Shown piece after piece: positions 41,785 to 50,500 of a stretch of 64,000 nt of DNA. This DNA is from Curtobacterium sp. ISL-83 (GTDB lineage: Bacteria; Actinomycetota; Actinomycetes; Actinomycetales; Microbacteriaceae). How positions within the stretch are numbered: position 1 is the first letter of the stretch; each line of letters starts with the position of its first letter. The stretch covers positions 186,001 to 250,000 of the forward strand of contig NZ_JAGGPH010000007.1 in NCBI RefSeq assembly GCF_018613895.1, given 5' to 3'. The translations under genes were made by a program, and so were the position numbers. The notes beneath the pieces were generated by a model, which was given only the letters and a program-made list of their open reading frames with translations, searched no databases and had not been told where the DNA came from.

Positions 41785-42150
41785 ATGTCGACGACCGGAC
41801 TCGTGGCGCTGGACGCCGGCGGGCGCGTCCCGCCCTTCGAACAGGTGCGGTCGCAGATCGCAGCGCAGATCGCCGCGGGCTACCTGGTCGACGGCGAACG
41901 GCTGCCGAGCGTGCGCGGCCTGGCCGAGGAACTCGGTCTCGCGGCGGGGACCGTCGCGAAGGCCTACCAGCTGCTCGAGGAGTCCGGGCTGGTCGAGACC
42001 GCGCGGGGTGCGGGGACCCGGGTCGTGCGGCCCGTGTCGGTGCCGGCCCCGGTGACGGAGGCGGCGCACGCGTTGGCCGTCGCGGCACGGGAGGCCGGGT
42101 TGTCGGCCGATCAAGCCGCTGCTGCGCTCCGGGACGCCTGGCCCGCGTAG
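41785..42150 (+). CDS. Small GntR-family (YtrA-type) transcriptional regulator
   Basis: 121 residues from the ATG at 41785 (a GTG at 41776 is the alternative). Winged helix: PPFEQVRSQIAAQIAAGYLV, then the recognition region LPSVRGLAEELGLAAGTVAK. Only a short C-terminal helix follows, too small for an effector domain, as in YtrA-type regulators of transporters. Ten nucleotides after DUF1684. Confidence 0.88.
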   Translation: MSTTGLVALDAGGRVPPFEQVRSQIAAQIAAGYLVDGERLPSVRGLAEELGLAAGTVAKAYQLLEESGLVETARGAGTRVVRPVSVPAPVTEAAHALAVAAREAGLSADQAAAALRDAWPA

Positions 42151-42208
42151 AGGCTCCCGGGCGGGTGCAGCGGGCACGCAGGGTCGCGGCGCCGATCCGG
42201 GGTGTGCG

Positions 42209-43057
42209 TCAGCAGTGCTCGAACACGTGGGCCGGGTCGGACGCCGGCACGAGCTCCCGGTCGCGCAGGATCGTCATCGCGGGCCGGTCGTGGGAGGCGC
42301 AGACGCTCGACCACTGCCGCTCGAGCGTGTCCGAGTACTCCACGTCGATGACCCGCGCGCCGTAGGCCGTCGTGTAGGCGCCGCACTCCTGGTACTGCAC
42401 GCACTCCTCGGCCACGACGAAGTCGAACCCGGTCTGCTGCCGCCCGGCCTTCCCGAGCTGTGGCGTGTTCTTCTGCCCGACCGCGAGGTGGTGCTCGTGC
42501 CCGACCTGGACGAGCGCCACGGCGAGTGCCAGGTTGCCGGACCGCTTCAGCGCCCCGTGGGACCGCGTCCACGAGTCGAGGTTGTCGAACTCCACGGCGT
42601 CGAACCCGCGGTCGGCGCAGCGGGCGATCGTGCGCGTGAGGACCCCGACGATCTCCGAGCGTTTCGCGGCGGTCGTGGTGTCGAGCAGCATCTCGTCCGG
42701 CCACCCCGGGTCGGACACCGGCTTGCCGTCGGCACCGCGCAGGATCGCGTCCGGGTGATCCTGGAGCCACGCGTGGGCATCGCCCGGCTGCGTCTGGAAG
42801 CCGTTGACGTAGCAGATGCCGTACTTCCCGGGGGCCGGCCGGTCGGTGCTGTCGCGCTCGACGATCGTGACGCCCGCTGGCGGCGTCGAGGGCCCGCCGA
42901 GCTGGTAGTCGGGCAGTCCTGAGGTCGGCAGGTTCGTGTACCGGGGCGCGGGCGATGAAGCCGCCGCCGATCCTGCGGACGACGGGGCGCATCCGGAGAG
43001 TCCGAGGACGGCGACGACGGCGACGGTGACGGGCAGCAGGAAGGTCCGGAGGAGCAC
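42209..43057 (-). CDS. GH114 (endo-alpha-1,4-polygalactosaminidase-like) lipoprotein
   Basis: 282 residues. Signal peptide with lipobox LGLSGC (Cys23), so probably lipid-anchored. The mature part is a TIM barrel of GH114: KYGICYVNGFQTQPGDAHAW (about 97-116), GWPDEMLLDT with catalytic-type acids, RCADRGFDAVEFDNLDSWTR (about 165), and FVVAEECVQYQECGAYTTAY. Family members cut galactosaminogalactan-type polymers. Substrate here is inferred only from the family. Confidence 0.85.
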   Translation of the reverse strand: MLLRTFLLPVTVAVVAVLGLSGCAPSSAGSAAASSPAPRYTNLPTSGLPDYQLGGPSTPPAGVTIVERDSTDRPAPGKYGICYVNGFQTQPGDAHAWLQDHPDAILRGADGKPVSDPGWPDEMLLDTTTAAKRSEIVGVLTRTIARCADRGFDAVEFDNLDSWTRSHGALKRSGNLALAVALVQVGHEHHLAVGQKNTPQLGKAGRQQTGFDFVVAEECVQYQECGAYTTAYGARVIDVEYSDTLERQWSSVCASHDRPAMTILRDRELVPASDPAHVFEHC

Positions 43058-43130
43058 GTCGGCATCCTCGCACGTGGACCCGGACAGTCTCCTCCTGGGA
43101 CGCTTCCTGGGGTTTGGGCCCGATCACCGC

Positions 43131-43358
43131 TATGCTGGTCGTACTCGAGGCGCCGATCGCCTCGTGCGTCGTACGGACGCCCCGAACTCCCGACCACTCG
43201 ATCCCCGGATCGCGGTCGATGTATCGTGCACCACCTCGTGGTGCCAGGCTCTCTGCTGCGGCGAATGCGCCAGCCACTCGTGCTGGTGCGCATCCCGCCC
43301 GCGCGCCCACCTCGCAGCGCGCCCACGGCCGGTTCCCGTACCGGCCCGAAAGGTCACC
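43131..43358 (+). promoter_or_regulatory. Long structured 5' leader of the RNA helicase gene
   Basis: About 220 nt between a TATGCT -10-like hexamer (43131-43136; no clear -35) and the ATG at 43359. Contains hairpins at 43147-43163 (GAGGCG/CGCCTC), 43228-43244 (GCACCAC/GTGGTGC) and around 43271-43288. CTCGTG occurs at or next to the loops of three of them. No reading frame here looks real. Confidence 0.5.
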
Positions 43359-44954
43359 ATGACCGACATCACCTCAGACCTCCGTTTCTCCGACCTCGGC
43401 GTCCCCGCGCCGATGGTCGACGTCCTGGCCAAGCAGGGCAAGGACATCGCCTTCCCGATCCAGGCGGACACGCTCCCCGACTCCCTCACGGGCAAGGACG
43501 TGCTCGGCCGCGGCCGCACCGGGTCCGGCAAGACGATCGCCTTCGCGATCCCGCTCGTCGCCCGCCTCGCCGGCAACCCGCGTCAGCGTCGTGCCGGCCG
43601 CCCGCGTGCCCTCATCCTCGCGCCGACCCGTGAGCTCGCGACCCAGATCGACGCGGTGGTCGCACCGCTCGCCCACGCCATGGGCCTCACCACCACGACC
43701 GTCTTCGGTGGCGTGGGTCAGGGCCGTCAGGTCGAGGCCTTCAACCGCGGCGTCGACATCGTCGTGGCGTGCCCCGGCCGCCTCGCCGACCTCATGCAGC
43801 AGGGGCACGTGAAGCTCGACGCGATCGAGGTCACCGTCCTCGACGAGGCCGACCACATGGCCGACATGGGCTTCCTGCCCGGTGTCACGAAGATCATGCA
43901 GGCGACGCCGGAGAAGGGGCAGCGCATGCTGTTCTCCGCCACGCTCGACAACGGCGTGGACAAGCTCGTCAAGAAGTTCCTGCACAACCCGGTCATGCAC
44001 TCCGTCGACGAGGCGAACAGCCCCGTCGAGGCGATGACCCACCACCTGTTCGAGGCCGCTGACGCCGACGGCAAGAAGGACCTCGTCCACGCGCTCGCTT
44101 CGGGCACCGGTCGTCGGATCCTGTTCATGCGCACGAAGCACCACGCCAAGCGCCTGGCGAAGCAGCTCTCCAGCCAGGGCATCCCGGCGGTCGACCTGCA
44201 GGGCAACCTGTCGCAGGGCGCCCGTGAGCGGAACCTCGCGAAGTTCTCCTCCGGCGAGGCCCTCGTGCTCGTCGCCACCGACGTCGCCGCCCGCGGTGTG
44301 CACGTCGACAACGTCGAGCTCGTCGTGCACGTCGACCCGCCGACCGAGCACAAGGCGTACCTGCACCGTTCCGGTCGCACCGCCCGCGCGGGCTCGTCGG
44401 GTGACGTCGTCACCGTGACGCTGCCGTCCGAGCGTCGTGACGTCGCGCAGATGATGCGTGCCGCCGCGATCAAGGTCACCCCGCAGCAGGTCACCGCGAA
44501 GTCCCCGGCCGTCGCGTCGCTCGTCGGCGAGGTCGCTCCGATCCGCCACGTCGAGGAGCAGCCGGTCCAGCAGCAGCGCCAGCGCCAGCCGCGCGTCGGC
44601 GAGTCCGATGGTGACGGCGGCGGTCGTCGCCGTGGCCGCGGTGGACGCACGGGAGGCGCGGCCCAGGCCCCGCAGACCGCCTCCGCCGGGTCGTCGGCTC
44701 GTTCGGGCGGTCGCCGTGGTGGCGCTCCGCGCGCCGACTCGGCAGCCTCCGCCGGCCGCGGTGGGGCGCCGGCCGCTGGCGGCCAGCGTCGCGCCGGCGG
44801 GAGCCGTCGCGCATCGAGCGACGGCGTCCGCGGTGGCTCCGCACCGGTCTGGTCCTCGGAGGGCGGCTACGCCGCCGGTCGTGGTGACGACTCGGCGTCG
44901 GGTGCTCGTCGTGGCTCGCGCCGCGCCTCCCGGCCGGCCGGTTCCGCTCGCTGA
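43359..44954 (+). CDS. DEAD-box RNA helicase, RhlE-like, with RGG-rich tail
   Basis: 531 residues from the ATG at 43359 (AAAGG 6 nt upstream). Q-motif region FSDLGVPAPMVDVLAKQG, Walker A GRTGSGKTIAF (about 50-60), motif Ib/TPGR variant ACPGRLADLM, DEAD in VLDEADHMADMGF (about 164), SAT, and the C-terminal helicase part ending YLHRSGRTARAGSSGDVVT. The last ~130 residues are Gly/Arg/Ser-rich (RRGRGGRTGG), an RNA-binding tail. Helps remodel structured RNA, often at low temperature. Confidence 0.95.
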   Translation: MTDITSDLRFSDLGVPAPMVDVLAKQGKDIAFPIQADTLPDSLTGKDVLGRGRTGSGKTIAFAIPLVARLAGNPRQRRAGRPRALILAPTRELATQIDAVVAPLAHAMGLTTTTVFGGVGQGRQVEAFNRGVDIVVACPGRLADLMQQGHVKLDAIEVTVLDEADHMADMGFLPGVTKIMQATPEKGQRMLFSATLDNGVDKLVKKFLHNPVMHSVDEANSPVEAMTHHLFEAADADGKKDLVHALASGTGRRILFMRTKHHAKRLAKQLSSQGIPAVDLQGNLSQGARERNLAKFSSGEALVLVATDVAARGVHVDNVELVVHVDPPTEHKAYLHRSGRTARAGSSGDVVTVTLPSERRDVAQMMRAAAIKVTPQQVTAKSPAVASLVGEVAPIRHVEEQPVQQQRQRQPRVGESDGDGGGRRRGRGGRTGGAAQAPQTASAGSSARSGGRRGGAPRADSAASAGRGGAPAAGGQRRAGGSRRASSDGVRGGSAPVWSSEGGYAAGRGDDSASGARRGSRRASRPAGSAR

Positions 44955-45080
44955 CCCTGCCGTCTCGGCGCAACCTCCACGTCGGCTCCGAACACCACGG
45001 CTGCTGAGGCGTACGGTTCTGGTCACCGGATGCCGCGCGAGCGGCTGACGGGGAATCGTCCCCTGTTGGAAGGAGTGCCT

Positions 45081-45281
45081 ATGGCTGGCATGGAAGACAT
45101 CAAGAACGCCGGCGAGAAGCTCGGCGGCAAGGCCAAGGAAGCTGCTGGCGACGCGAGCGGTAACGACCACCTCAAGGCAGAGGGCAAGACCGACCAGGCC
45201 AAGGCCTCGGCCAAGCAGGGCGTGACCGACGTCAAGGACGCCGCGAGCGGCGTTGCTGACAGCCTCTCGGACAAGAAGTAA
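45081..45281 (+). CDS. CsbD-family stress protein
   Basis: 66 residues from the ATG at 45081, with GGAAGGAG upstream. Typical CsbD composition, Ala/Lys/Asp/Gly-rich and free of aromatic residues: EDIKNAGEKLGGKAKEAAGD and LKAEGKTDQAKASAKQGVTD. Small, probably intrinsically disordered general-stress protein; molecular role unknown. Confidence 0.92.
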   Translation: MAGMEDIKNAGEKLGGKAKEAAGDASGNDHLKAEGKTDQAKASAKQGVTDVKDAASGVADSLSDKK

Positions 45282-45303
45282 GCCGGTCACACCGACCGTG
45301 CTG

Positions 45304-45339
45304 CGAAGCCCCCGGATCCGCAAGGGTCCGGGGGCTTCG
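45304..45339 (+). terminator. Hairpin terminator after csbD
   Basis: A 13-bp stem (45304-45316 with 45327-45339) plus partial pairing inside the loop, 22 nt after the stop. Confidence 0.8.
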
Positions 45340-45357
45340 TCGTACCCGATGCCAGGG

Positions 45358-45403
45358 CGGCTCCGTCACAGAGCGGCTCCGTCACAGAGCGGCTCCGTCA
45401 CAT
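45358..45403. repeat. 16-nt unit repeated 2.9 times
   Basis: CGGCTCCGTCACAGAG at 45358, 45374 and (partly) 45390. The last copy overlaps the stop of the NUDIX gene, so earlier copies are probably duplications of its 3' end. Confidence 0.9.
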
Positions 45404-45940
45404 GAGGGCGCCGACCGAGGCGAGCCCGGCCTTCAGCAGCGTGCCGCGCCCGCCTTCCATGTCGTCGGCGACGGACACGGAGGCGGCTTCGCTCGGGCTC
45501 ATCCACGTGAGTTCGAGTGCGTCCTGCCGGGGCTCGCACGTGCCGGTCACGGGGACGACGTACGCCAGGGAGATCGCGTGCTGCCGCTCGTCGGTGAACA
45601 CCGAGGCGCCCGGCAGCGGGAAGTACTCCGCCACGGTGAACGGCGTCGGGCTGGAGGGCAGCTGCGGGAACGCCATCGGACCGAGGTCCTTCTCGAGGTG
45701 GCGGAACAGCGCCGTCCGGATCGATTCGCCGAACATCACCCGCCCGGAGACCAGCGTGCGGACGATCGAGCCGCTCGGTGCGACCCGCAGGAGCACACCG
45801 ACCTCGGTCACGACGCCGAGGCCGTCGGTGCGGACGGGGATCGCCTCGACGTAGCAGATGGGCAGTCGACGACGCGCGTTCGCGAGTTCTTCGTCGGACA
45901 GCCAGCCGGAGTCGGGGTCGGGGGTTTGCAGCGAGGCCAT
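45398..45940 (-). CDS. NUDIX-like protein (DUF4916)
   Basis: 180 residues with NUDIX-type topology: GWLSDEELANARRRLPICYV (12-31), LLRVAPSGSIVRTLVSGRVM and a helix FGESIRTALFRHLEKDLGPM (about 72-90) in the place of the NUDIX box. It lacks the exact G-x5-E-x7-REUxEE pattern (here E-S-I-R-T-A-L-F-R-H-L-E-K), which is typical of the DUF4916 branch; hydrolase activity is uncertain. The C-terminal half has beta strands and SLAYVVPVTGT. Convergent with csbD. Confidence 0.8.
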   Translation of the reverse strand: MASLQTPDPDSGWLSDEELANARRRLPICYVEAIPVRTDGLGVVTEVGVLLRVAPSGSIVRTLVSGRVMFGESIRTALFRHLEKDLGPMAFPQLPSSPTPFTVAEYFPLPGASVFTDERQHAISLAYVVPVTGTCEPRQDALELTWMSPSEAASVSVADDMEGGRGTLLKAGLASVGALM

Positions 45941-46013
45941 GGGTCGTGTCTACCAGTGACTCCGGCGAGTTCAGCGCACGGCGCGGACGTTGGGGATGGT
46001 TAGCGTTGTCCAC

Positions 46014-46634
46014 ATGATCGATCAGGACATCGTGCAGTGGACCCGCGACCGCGCCGGACGAGCGGGCACGCCGCTCCTCGTCGCGCTGCACGGGGTGGGG
46101 TCGAACGAGCTCGACCTGCTCGGGCTCACCCCCGCGCTCCCGGCCGCGTGGACGATCGCGTCCCTCCGGGCGCCGATGCCGTGGGGCCAGGGCTTCTCGT
46201 GGTACCCGCTCGGGACGCCGGGCACCCCCGCGGTCGAGGACGTCGACCGAGCGGTCGAGCAGGTCCTCGCGTGGATCGACGCCGTCGCCGACGAGCACCC
46301 GCGGATCGGACTGCTCGGGTTCTCGCAGGGTGGGTCGATGGCGCTGCAGCTGCTGCGCGCCCGACCGTCGGCGTTCGCGTTCGCGGTGTCGCTGTCCGGG
46401 TTCGTGGTGCCGGGCGTGACGGACGCTCGTGATGAGGCGGTCGCGGCGGTGCGCCCGAAGGTGTTCCTGGGGCACGGGGACCTCGATGCGGTGATCCCGA
46501 CGGAGGCCACCACTCGGACGCAGGTGTGGGCCGCCGAGCACACGGACGTGACGGACCGCACCTACGAGGGCCTGCCGCACGCGGTGTCGGCCGAGGAACT
46601 GGCCGACGTGTCCGCGTTCATCGCGGCCGCGTAG
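46014..46634 (+). CDS. Phospholipase/carboxylesterase (alpha/beta hydrolase)
   Basis: 206 residues. Serine hydrolase of the YpfH/LYPLA family: oxyanion-hole region LLVALHGVGSNELDLLGL (about 23-40), nucleophile elbow GFSQGGS (about 106), catalytic Asp in FLGHGDLDAVIP (about 160) and His in YEGLPHAVS (about 192). The triad is complete. Substrate unknown, short acyl esters by family. Confidence 0.9.
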   Translation: MIDQDIVQWTRDRAGRAGTPLLVALHGVGSNELDLLGLTPALPAAWTIASLRAPMPWGQGFSWYPLGTPGTPAVEDVDRAVEQVLAWIDAVADEHPRIGLLGFSQGGSMALQLLRARPSAFAFAVSLSGFVVPGVTDARDEAVAAVRPKVFLGHGDLDAVIPTEATTRTQVWAAEHTDVTDRTYEGLPHAVSAEELADVSAFIAAA

Positions 46635-46667
46635 CGCGGCGGCGCGCCCGTCCGTTCTGTGGTTGCG

Positions 46668-47363
46668 CTAGTCGGCGAGGATCTGCAGGAGGTCCTTGCG
46701 GAGCTGGTCGACCTTGGCGGTCGCCGCCTTGGCCTGCTCCTCCGTCGCGCTCGTCCGGTACATGTGCAGGACGCCCATGGTCTTCCGGAGCGCTTCGAAG
46801 AACTCGCGCTGGGCGTCGGGGATGCCGGGCGTGGACTCCCACGTCGCGGCGATCTCGTCCGCCTTGGCCTCGGCCTCGGCACGGCCGGCGTCGGTGAGCT
46901 CGAAGAGCGTCGTCCGCCCGTCCCCCGTGGAGACCACGAGGTCTTCGTCCACGAGCTGCTGGAGCGTCGGGTAGACCGAGCCGGGGCTCGGCTTCCAGGC
47001 GCCGCCGGTGCGTTCGGCGATGGTCTTGATCACGGCGTACCCGTTCTGCGGGCCCTCGGCCAGCAGACCGAGGATCGCCAGACGGACGTCGCCGCGGCGG
47101 CGGCGTTCCCGGCCGAAGCCGGGCCCACCGAAACCAGGGCCGCCGAAGCCCGGGCCACCGAAGCCGGGACCGAAGCCGGGACCGAAGCCCCGACCGAACC
47201 CGGGGCCGAAGCCGCGTCCGCCGTGGTCGTGGTCACCGCGGTCGCGGCCGGGGAAGCCGGCGCCGTGGTGCTGCCGCGCGCCGCCGAAGCGGGGGCCGCG
47301 CGGACCGATGCCGCGCTGGGCGCGGTGGGGCGTGTTGCTGTCGTCGTCATACACGGGGCGCAT
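46668..47363 (-). CDS. PadR-family regulator with Gly/Phe-rich N-terminus
   Basis: 231 residues. The winged helix begins near residue 90 (RLAILGLLAEGPQNGYAVIK, KPSPGSVYPTLQQLVDEDLV, the PadR signature) and a C-terminal helix follows. The first ~85 residues are low complexity, dominated by GFGP/GGPGF units. The N-terminal part is probably disordered. Divergent from lhr; a TATCG/CGATA-rich region upstream may hold its operator. Confidence 0.92.
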   Translation of the reverse strand: MRPVYDDDSNTPHRAQRGIGPRGPRFGGARQHHGAGFPGRDRGDHDHGGRGFGPGFGRGFGPGFGPGFGGPGFGGPGFGGPGFGRERRRRGDVRLAILGLLAEGPQNGYAVIKTIAERTGGAWKPSPGSVYPTLQQLVDEDLVVSTGDGRTTLFELTDAGRAEAEAKADEIAATWESTPGIPDAQREFFEALRKTMGVLHMYRTSATEEQAKAATAKVDQLRKDLLQILAD

Positions 47364-47403
47364 GATGACTCCTTCCTTGTTGCATGTCTGCTCGCGATTG
47401 GAG

Positions 47404-47439
47404 TATCGCGATGTGTCAACGATAGATCGGTACGTATCG
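47404..47439. promoter_or_regulatory. TATCG / CGATA repeats between padR and lhr
   Basis: TATCG at 47404-47408, CGATA at 47420-47424 and TATCG at 47435-47439: the first pair and the second pair each form an inverted repeat. This AT-richer patch just ahead of the padR start is a candidate autoregulatory operator. Confidence 0.4.
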
Positions 47440-47503
47440 GCATGTCAAGGGGTACCTCGCGCTGGGGCTGCTGTCGGTGGCGACGGGCAGGATGGGTCAG
47501 ACG

Positions 47504-50500
47504 ATGACGGACGTGCTCGAGCGCTTCTCCCCCGCGACCGCGGCCTGGTTCCGTGGCGCCTTCGCGGCACCGACCCCGGCACAGGCCGGCGCGTGGGACG
47601 CCATCTCGACCGGGCAGCACGCGCTCGTGATCGCGCCGACGGGGTCCGGCAAGACGCTGGCGTCCTTCCTGTGGTCGATCGACCGCCTGATCAGTGCCAC
47701 GGACCGTCCGCCCGCCAAGCAGCGCACCCGCGTGCTCTACGTCTCACCGTTGAAGGCGCTCGGCGTCGACGTCGAGCGGAACCTGCGCAGCCCGCTGGTC
47801 GGCATCACGCAGACCGCCAGGCGGCTCGGCACCGAACCGCCCGACGTCACGGTCGGGGTGCGGAGCGGTGACACCCCGTCGTCCGACCGGCAGAAGCTCC
47901 TGCGCCAGCCGCCGGACATCCTGATCACCACGCCCGAGTCGCTGTACCTGATGCTCACGTCGCAGGCCCGCGAGACCCTGGTGAACGTCGACACCGTCAT
48001 CGTCGACGAGGTCCACGCGGTCGCGTCGTCCAAGCGCGGGGCGCACCTGGCGGTCTCGCTCGAGCGCCTCGACGACCTGCTCGAAAAGCCCGTCCAGCGC
48101 ATCGGGCTGTCGGCGACCGTCCGCCCGGCAGAGGAAGTAGCGCGGTTCCTCGGTGGGCGAGCCCCGGTGACGATCATCGCCCCGCCCGCGCAGAAGACCT
48201 TCGACCTGCGCGTGGTCGTGCCGGTCGACGACATGACCGAACTGGGGGCACCGCCGGTCGGTGCGGATGCCTCCGACGCCCCGACGAACGGGTCGATCTG
48301 GCCGCACGTCGAAGAGCGCGTCGTCGACCTGGTGGAGCAGCACCGGTCGACGATCGTGTTCGCGAACTCCCGGCGGCTGGCCGAGCGGCTGACCGCCCGC
48401 CTGAACGAGATCCACGAGGAGCGCGTCCTGGCGGCCGCGGGCGACGGCGTCTTCGTCCCCGCGGGTGCGTCCCCGGCCGACGACGGACTGCCCGTCGCCC
48501 GGGCGCAGTCGCCGGCCCGGATGTCTGCGCACTCGCGGCCGCCGGCGCAGCTGCTCGGCGGATCCGGACAGACGCAGGGCGGCGGTTCGGACACCACGGT
48601 CCCCGTGCTCGCCCGCGCCCACCACGGCTCGGTCTCGAAGGACCAGCGCGCGATCATCGAGGACGACCTGAAGTCCGGACGGCTCCGGTGCGTCGTCGCG
48701 ACGAGCTCCCTCGAGCTCGGCATCGACATGGGCGAGGTCGACCTGGTCGTGCAGGTGGAGGCGCCACCGTCGGTCGCGAGCGGGTTGCAGCGCGTCGGTC
48801 GCGCGGGTCACCAGGTCGGCGAGATCTCCCGCGGCGTCCTGTTCCCCAAGCACCGCGCCGACCTCGTGAACAGCGCCGTCACCGTCGAGCGCATGGTGTC
48901 CGGGCAGATCGAGTCCATCTCGGTCCCCGCCAACCCGCTCGACGTCCTGGCGCAGCACACCGTCGCCGCCGGGGCCATCGACACGCTCGACGTCGAGCAC
49001 TGGTTCGAGCTGGTGCGGCGGAGCGCCCCGTTCAGTGGGCTGCCCCGCTCGGCGTTCGAGGCCACGCTCGACCTGGTCACCGGCCGGTACCCGAGCGACG
49101 AGTTCGCCGAGCTCCGCCCACGCCTGGTCTGGGACCGTGTGCACGGCACACTCACCGGTCGTCCCGGGGCCCAGCGGCTCGCGGTGACGAGCGGTGGGAC
49201 GATCCCGGACCGCGGCATGTTCGGCGTCTTCATGGTCGGCGAGAAGGCCTCACGCGTCGGCGAGCTCGACGAGGAGATGGTCTACGAGTCGCGGGTCGGC
49301 GACGTCTTCGCGCTCGGTGCGACCAGCTGGCGCATCGAGGAGATCACCCACGACCGCGTCCTGGTGAGCCCCGCGTTCGGCCAGCCCGGCCGGGTGCCGT
49401 TCTGGAAGGGTGACGGCATCGGTCGTCCCGCCGAGCTCGGCCGTGCCACGGGTGCCTTCGTGCGCGAGGTCGACGCCGCCTCCGACGAGGACGCCCGTGC
49501 TCGCGTCGCCGCCGGCGGGCTGGACGAGCGTGCCGTCACGAACCTGCTGGCCTTCCTGCGCGACCAGCGTGCGGCGACCGGGCACGTCCCGAACGACACG
49601 ACGCTCGTGGTCGAGCGCTTCCGCGACGAGCTCGGGGACTGGCGGCTCATCCTGCACTCGCCGTACGGCATGCAGGTGCACGCGCCGTGGGCCCTGGCGG
49701 TCGGGGCACGTCTGCGCGAACGACTCGGCATCGACGGGGACGCGATGGCCGCCGACGACGGCATCGTCGTGCGCATCCCCGAGACGGACGCCGAGCCCCC
49801 GGGCGCGGACCTGTTCGTGTTCGAGCACGACGACCTGGAAGCCCTGGTCACCGACGAGGTCGGCGGCTCGGCACTGTTCGCCGCCCGGTTCCGGGAGTGC
49901 GCCGCACGCGCCCTGCTCCTGCCGCGGCGGAACCCCGGGCAGCGGTCCCCGCTCTGGCAGCAGCGCCAACGGGCATCGCAGCTGCTCGAGGTCGCGATGA
50001 AGTACCCGACGTTCCCGATCGTGCTCGAGACCGTGCGCGAGGTCCTGCAGGACGTGTACGACGTCCCCGCCCTGCTCGGCATCGCGGACGACATCGCCGG
50101 ACGGCGCATCCGCCTGGTCGAGACCGAGACCGAGCAGCCGTCGCCGTTCGCACGGTCGATCCTGTTCGGGTACGTCGCCGCCTTCATGTACGAGGGCGAC
50201 TCGCCACTCGCGGAACGGCGGGCTGCGGCACTGTCGCTCGACTCGACGCTGCTCGGGGAACTCCTCGGCCGGGCCGAACTCCGCGAGCTCCTCGACCCGA
50301 CCGTCATCGACACCGTCGAGCGCGACCTGCAGCGGTTGTCGCCGGACCGCCGGGCACGCGACGTCGAGGGGTTGGTCGACGTGCTGCGGCTGGTCGGCGC
50401 GCTCGACCTCGACGAAGCCGTCGCGCGCAGCTGGGTGGCGGACGGGCCCGACGGTCCGGACACGCTCCGCCCCGCTCTCGAGGCGCTGGAACGGGACCGC

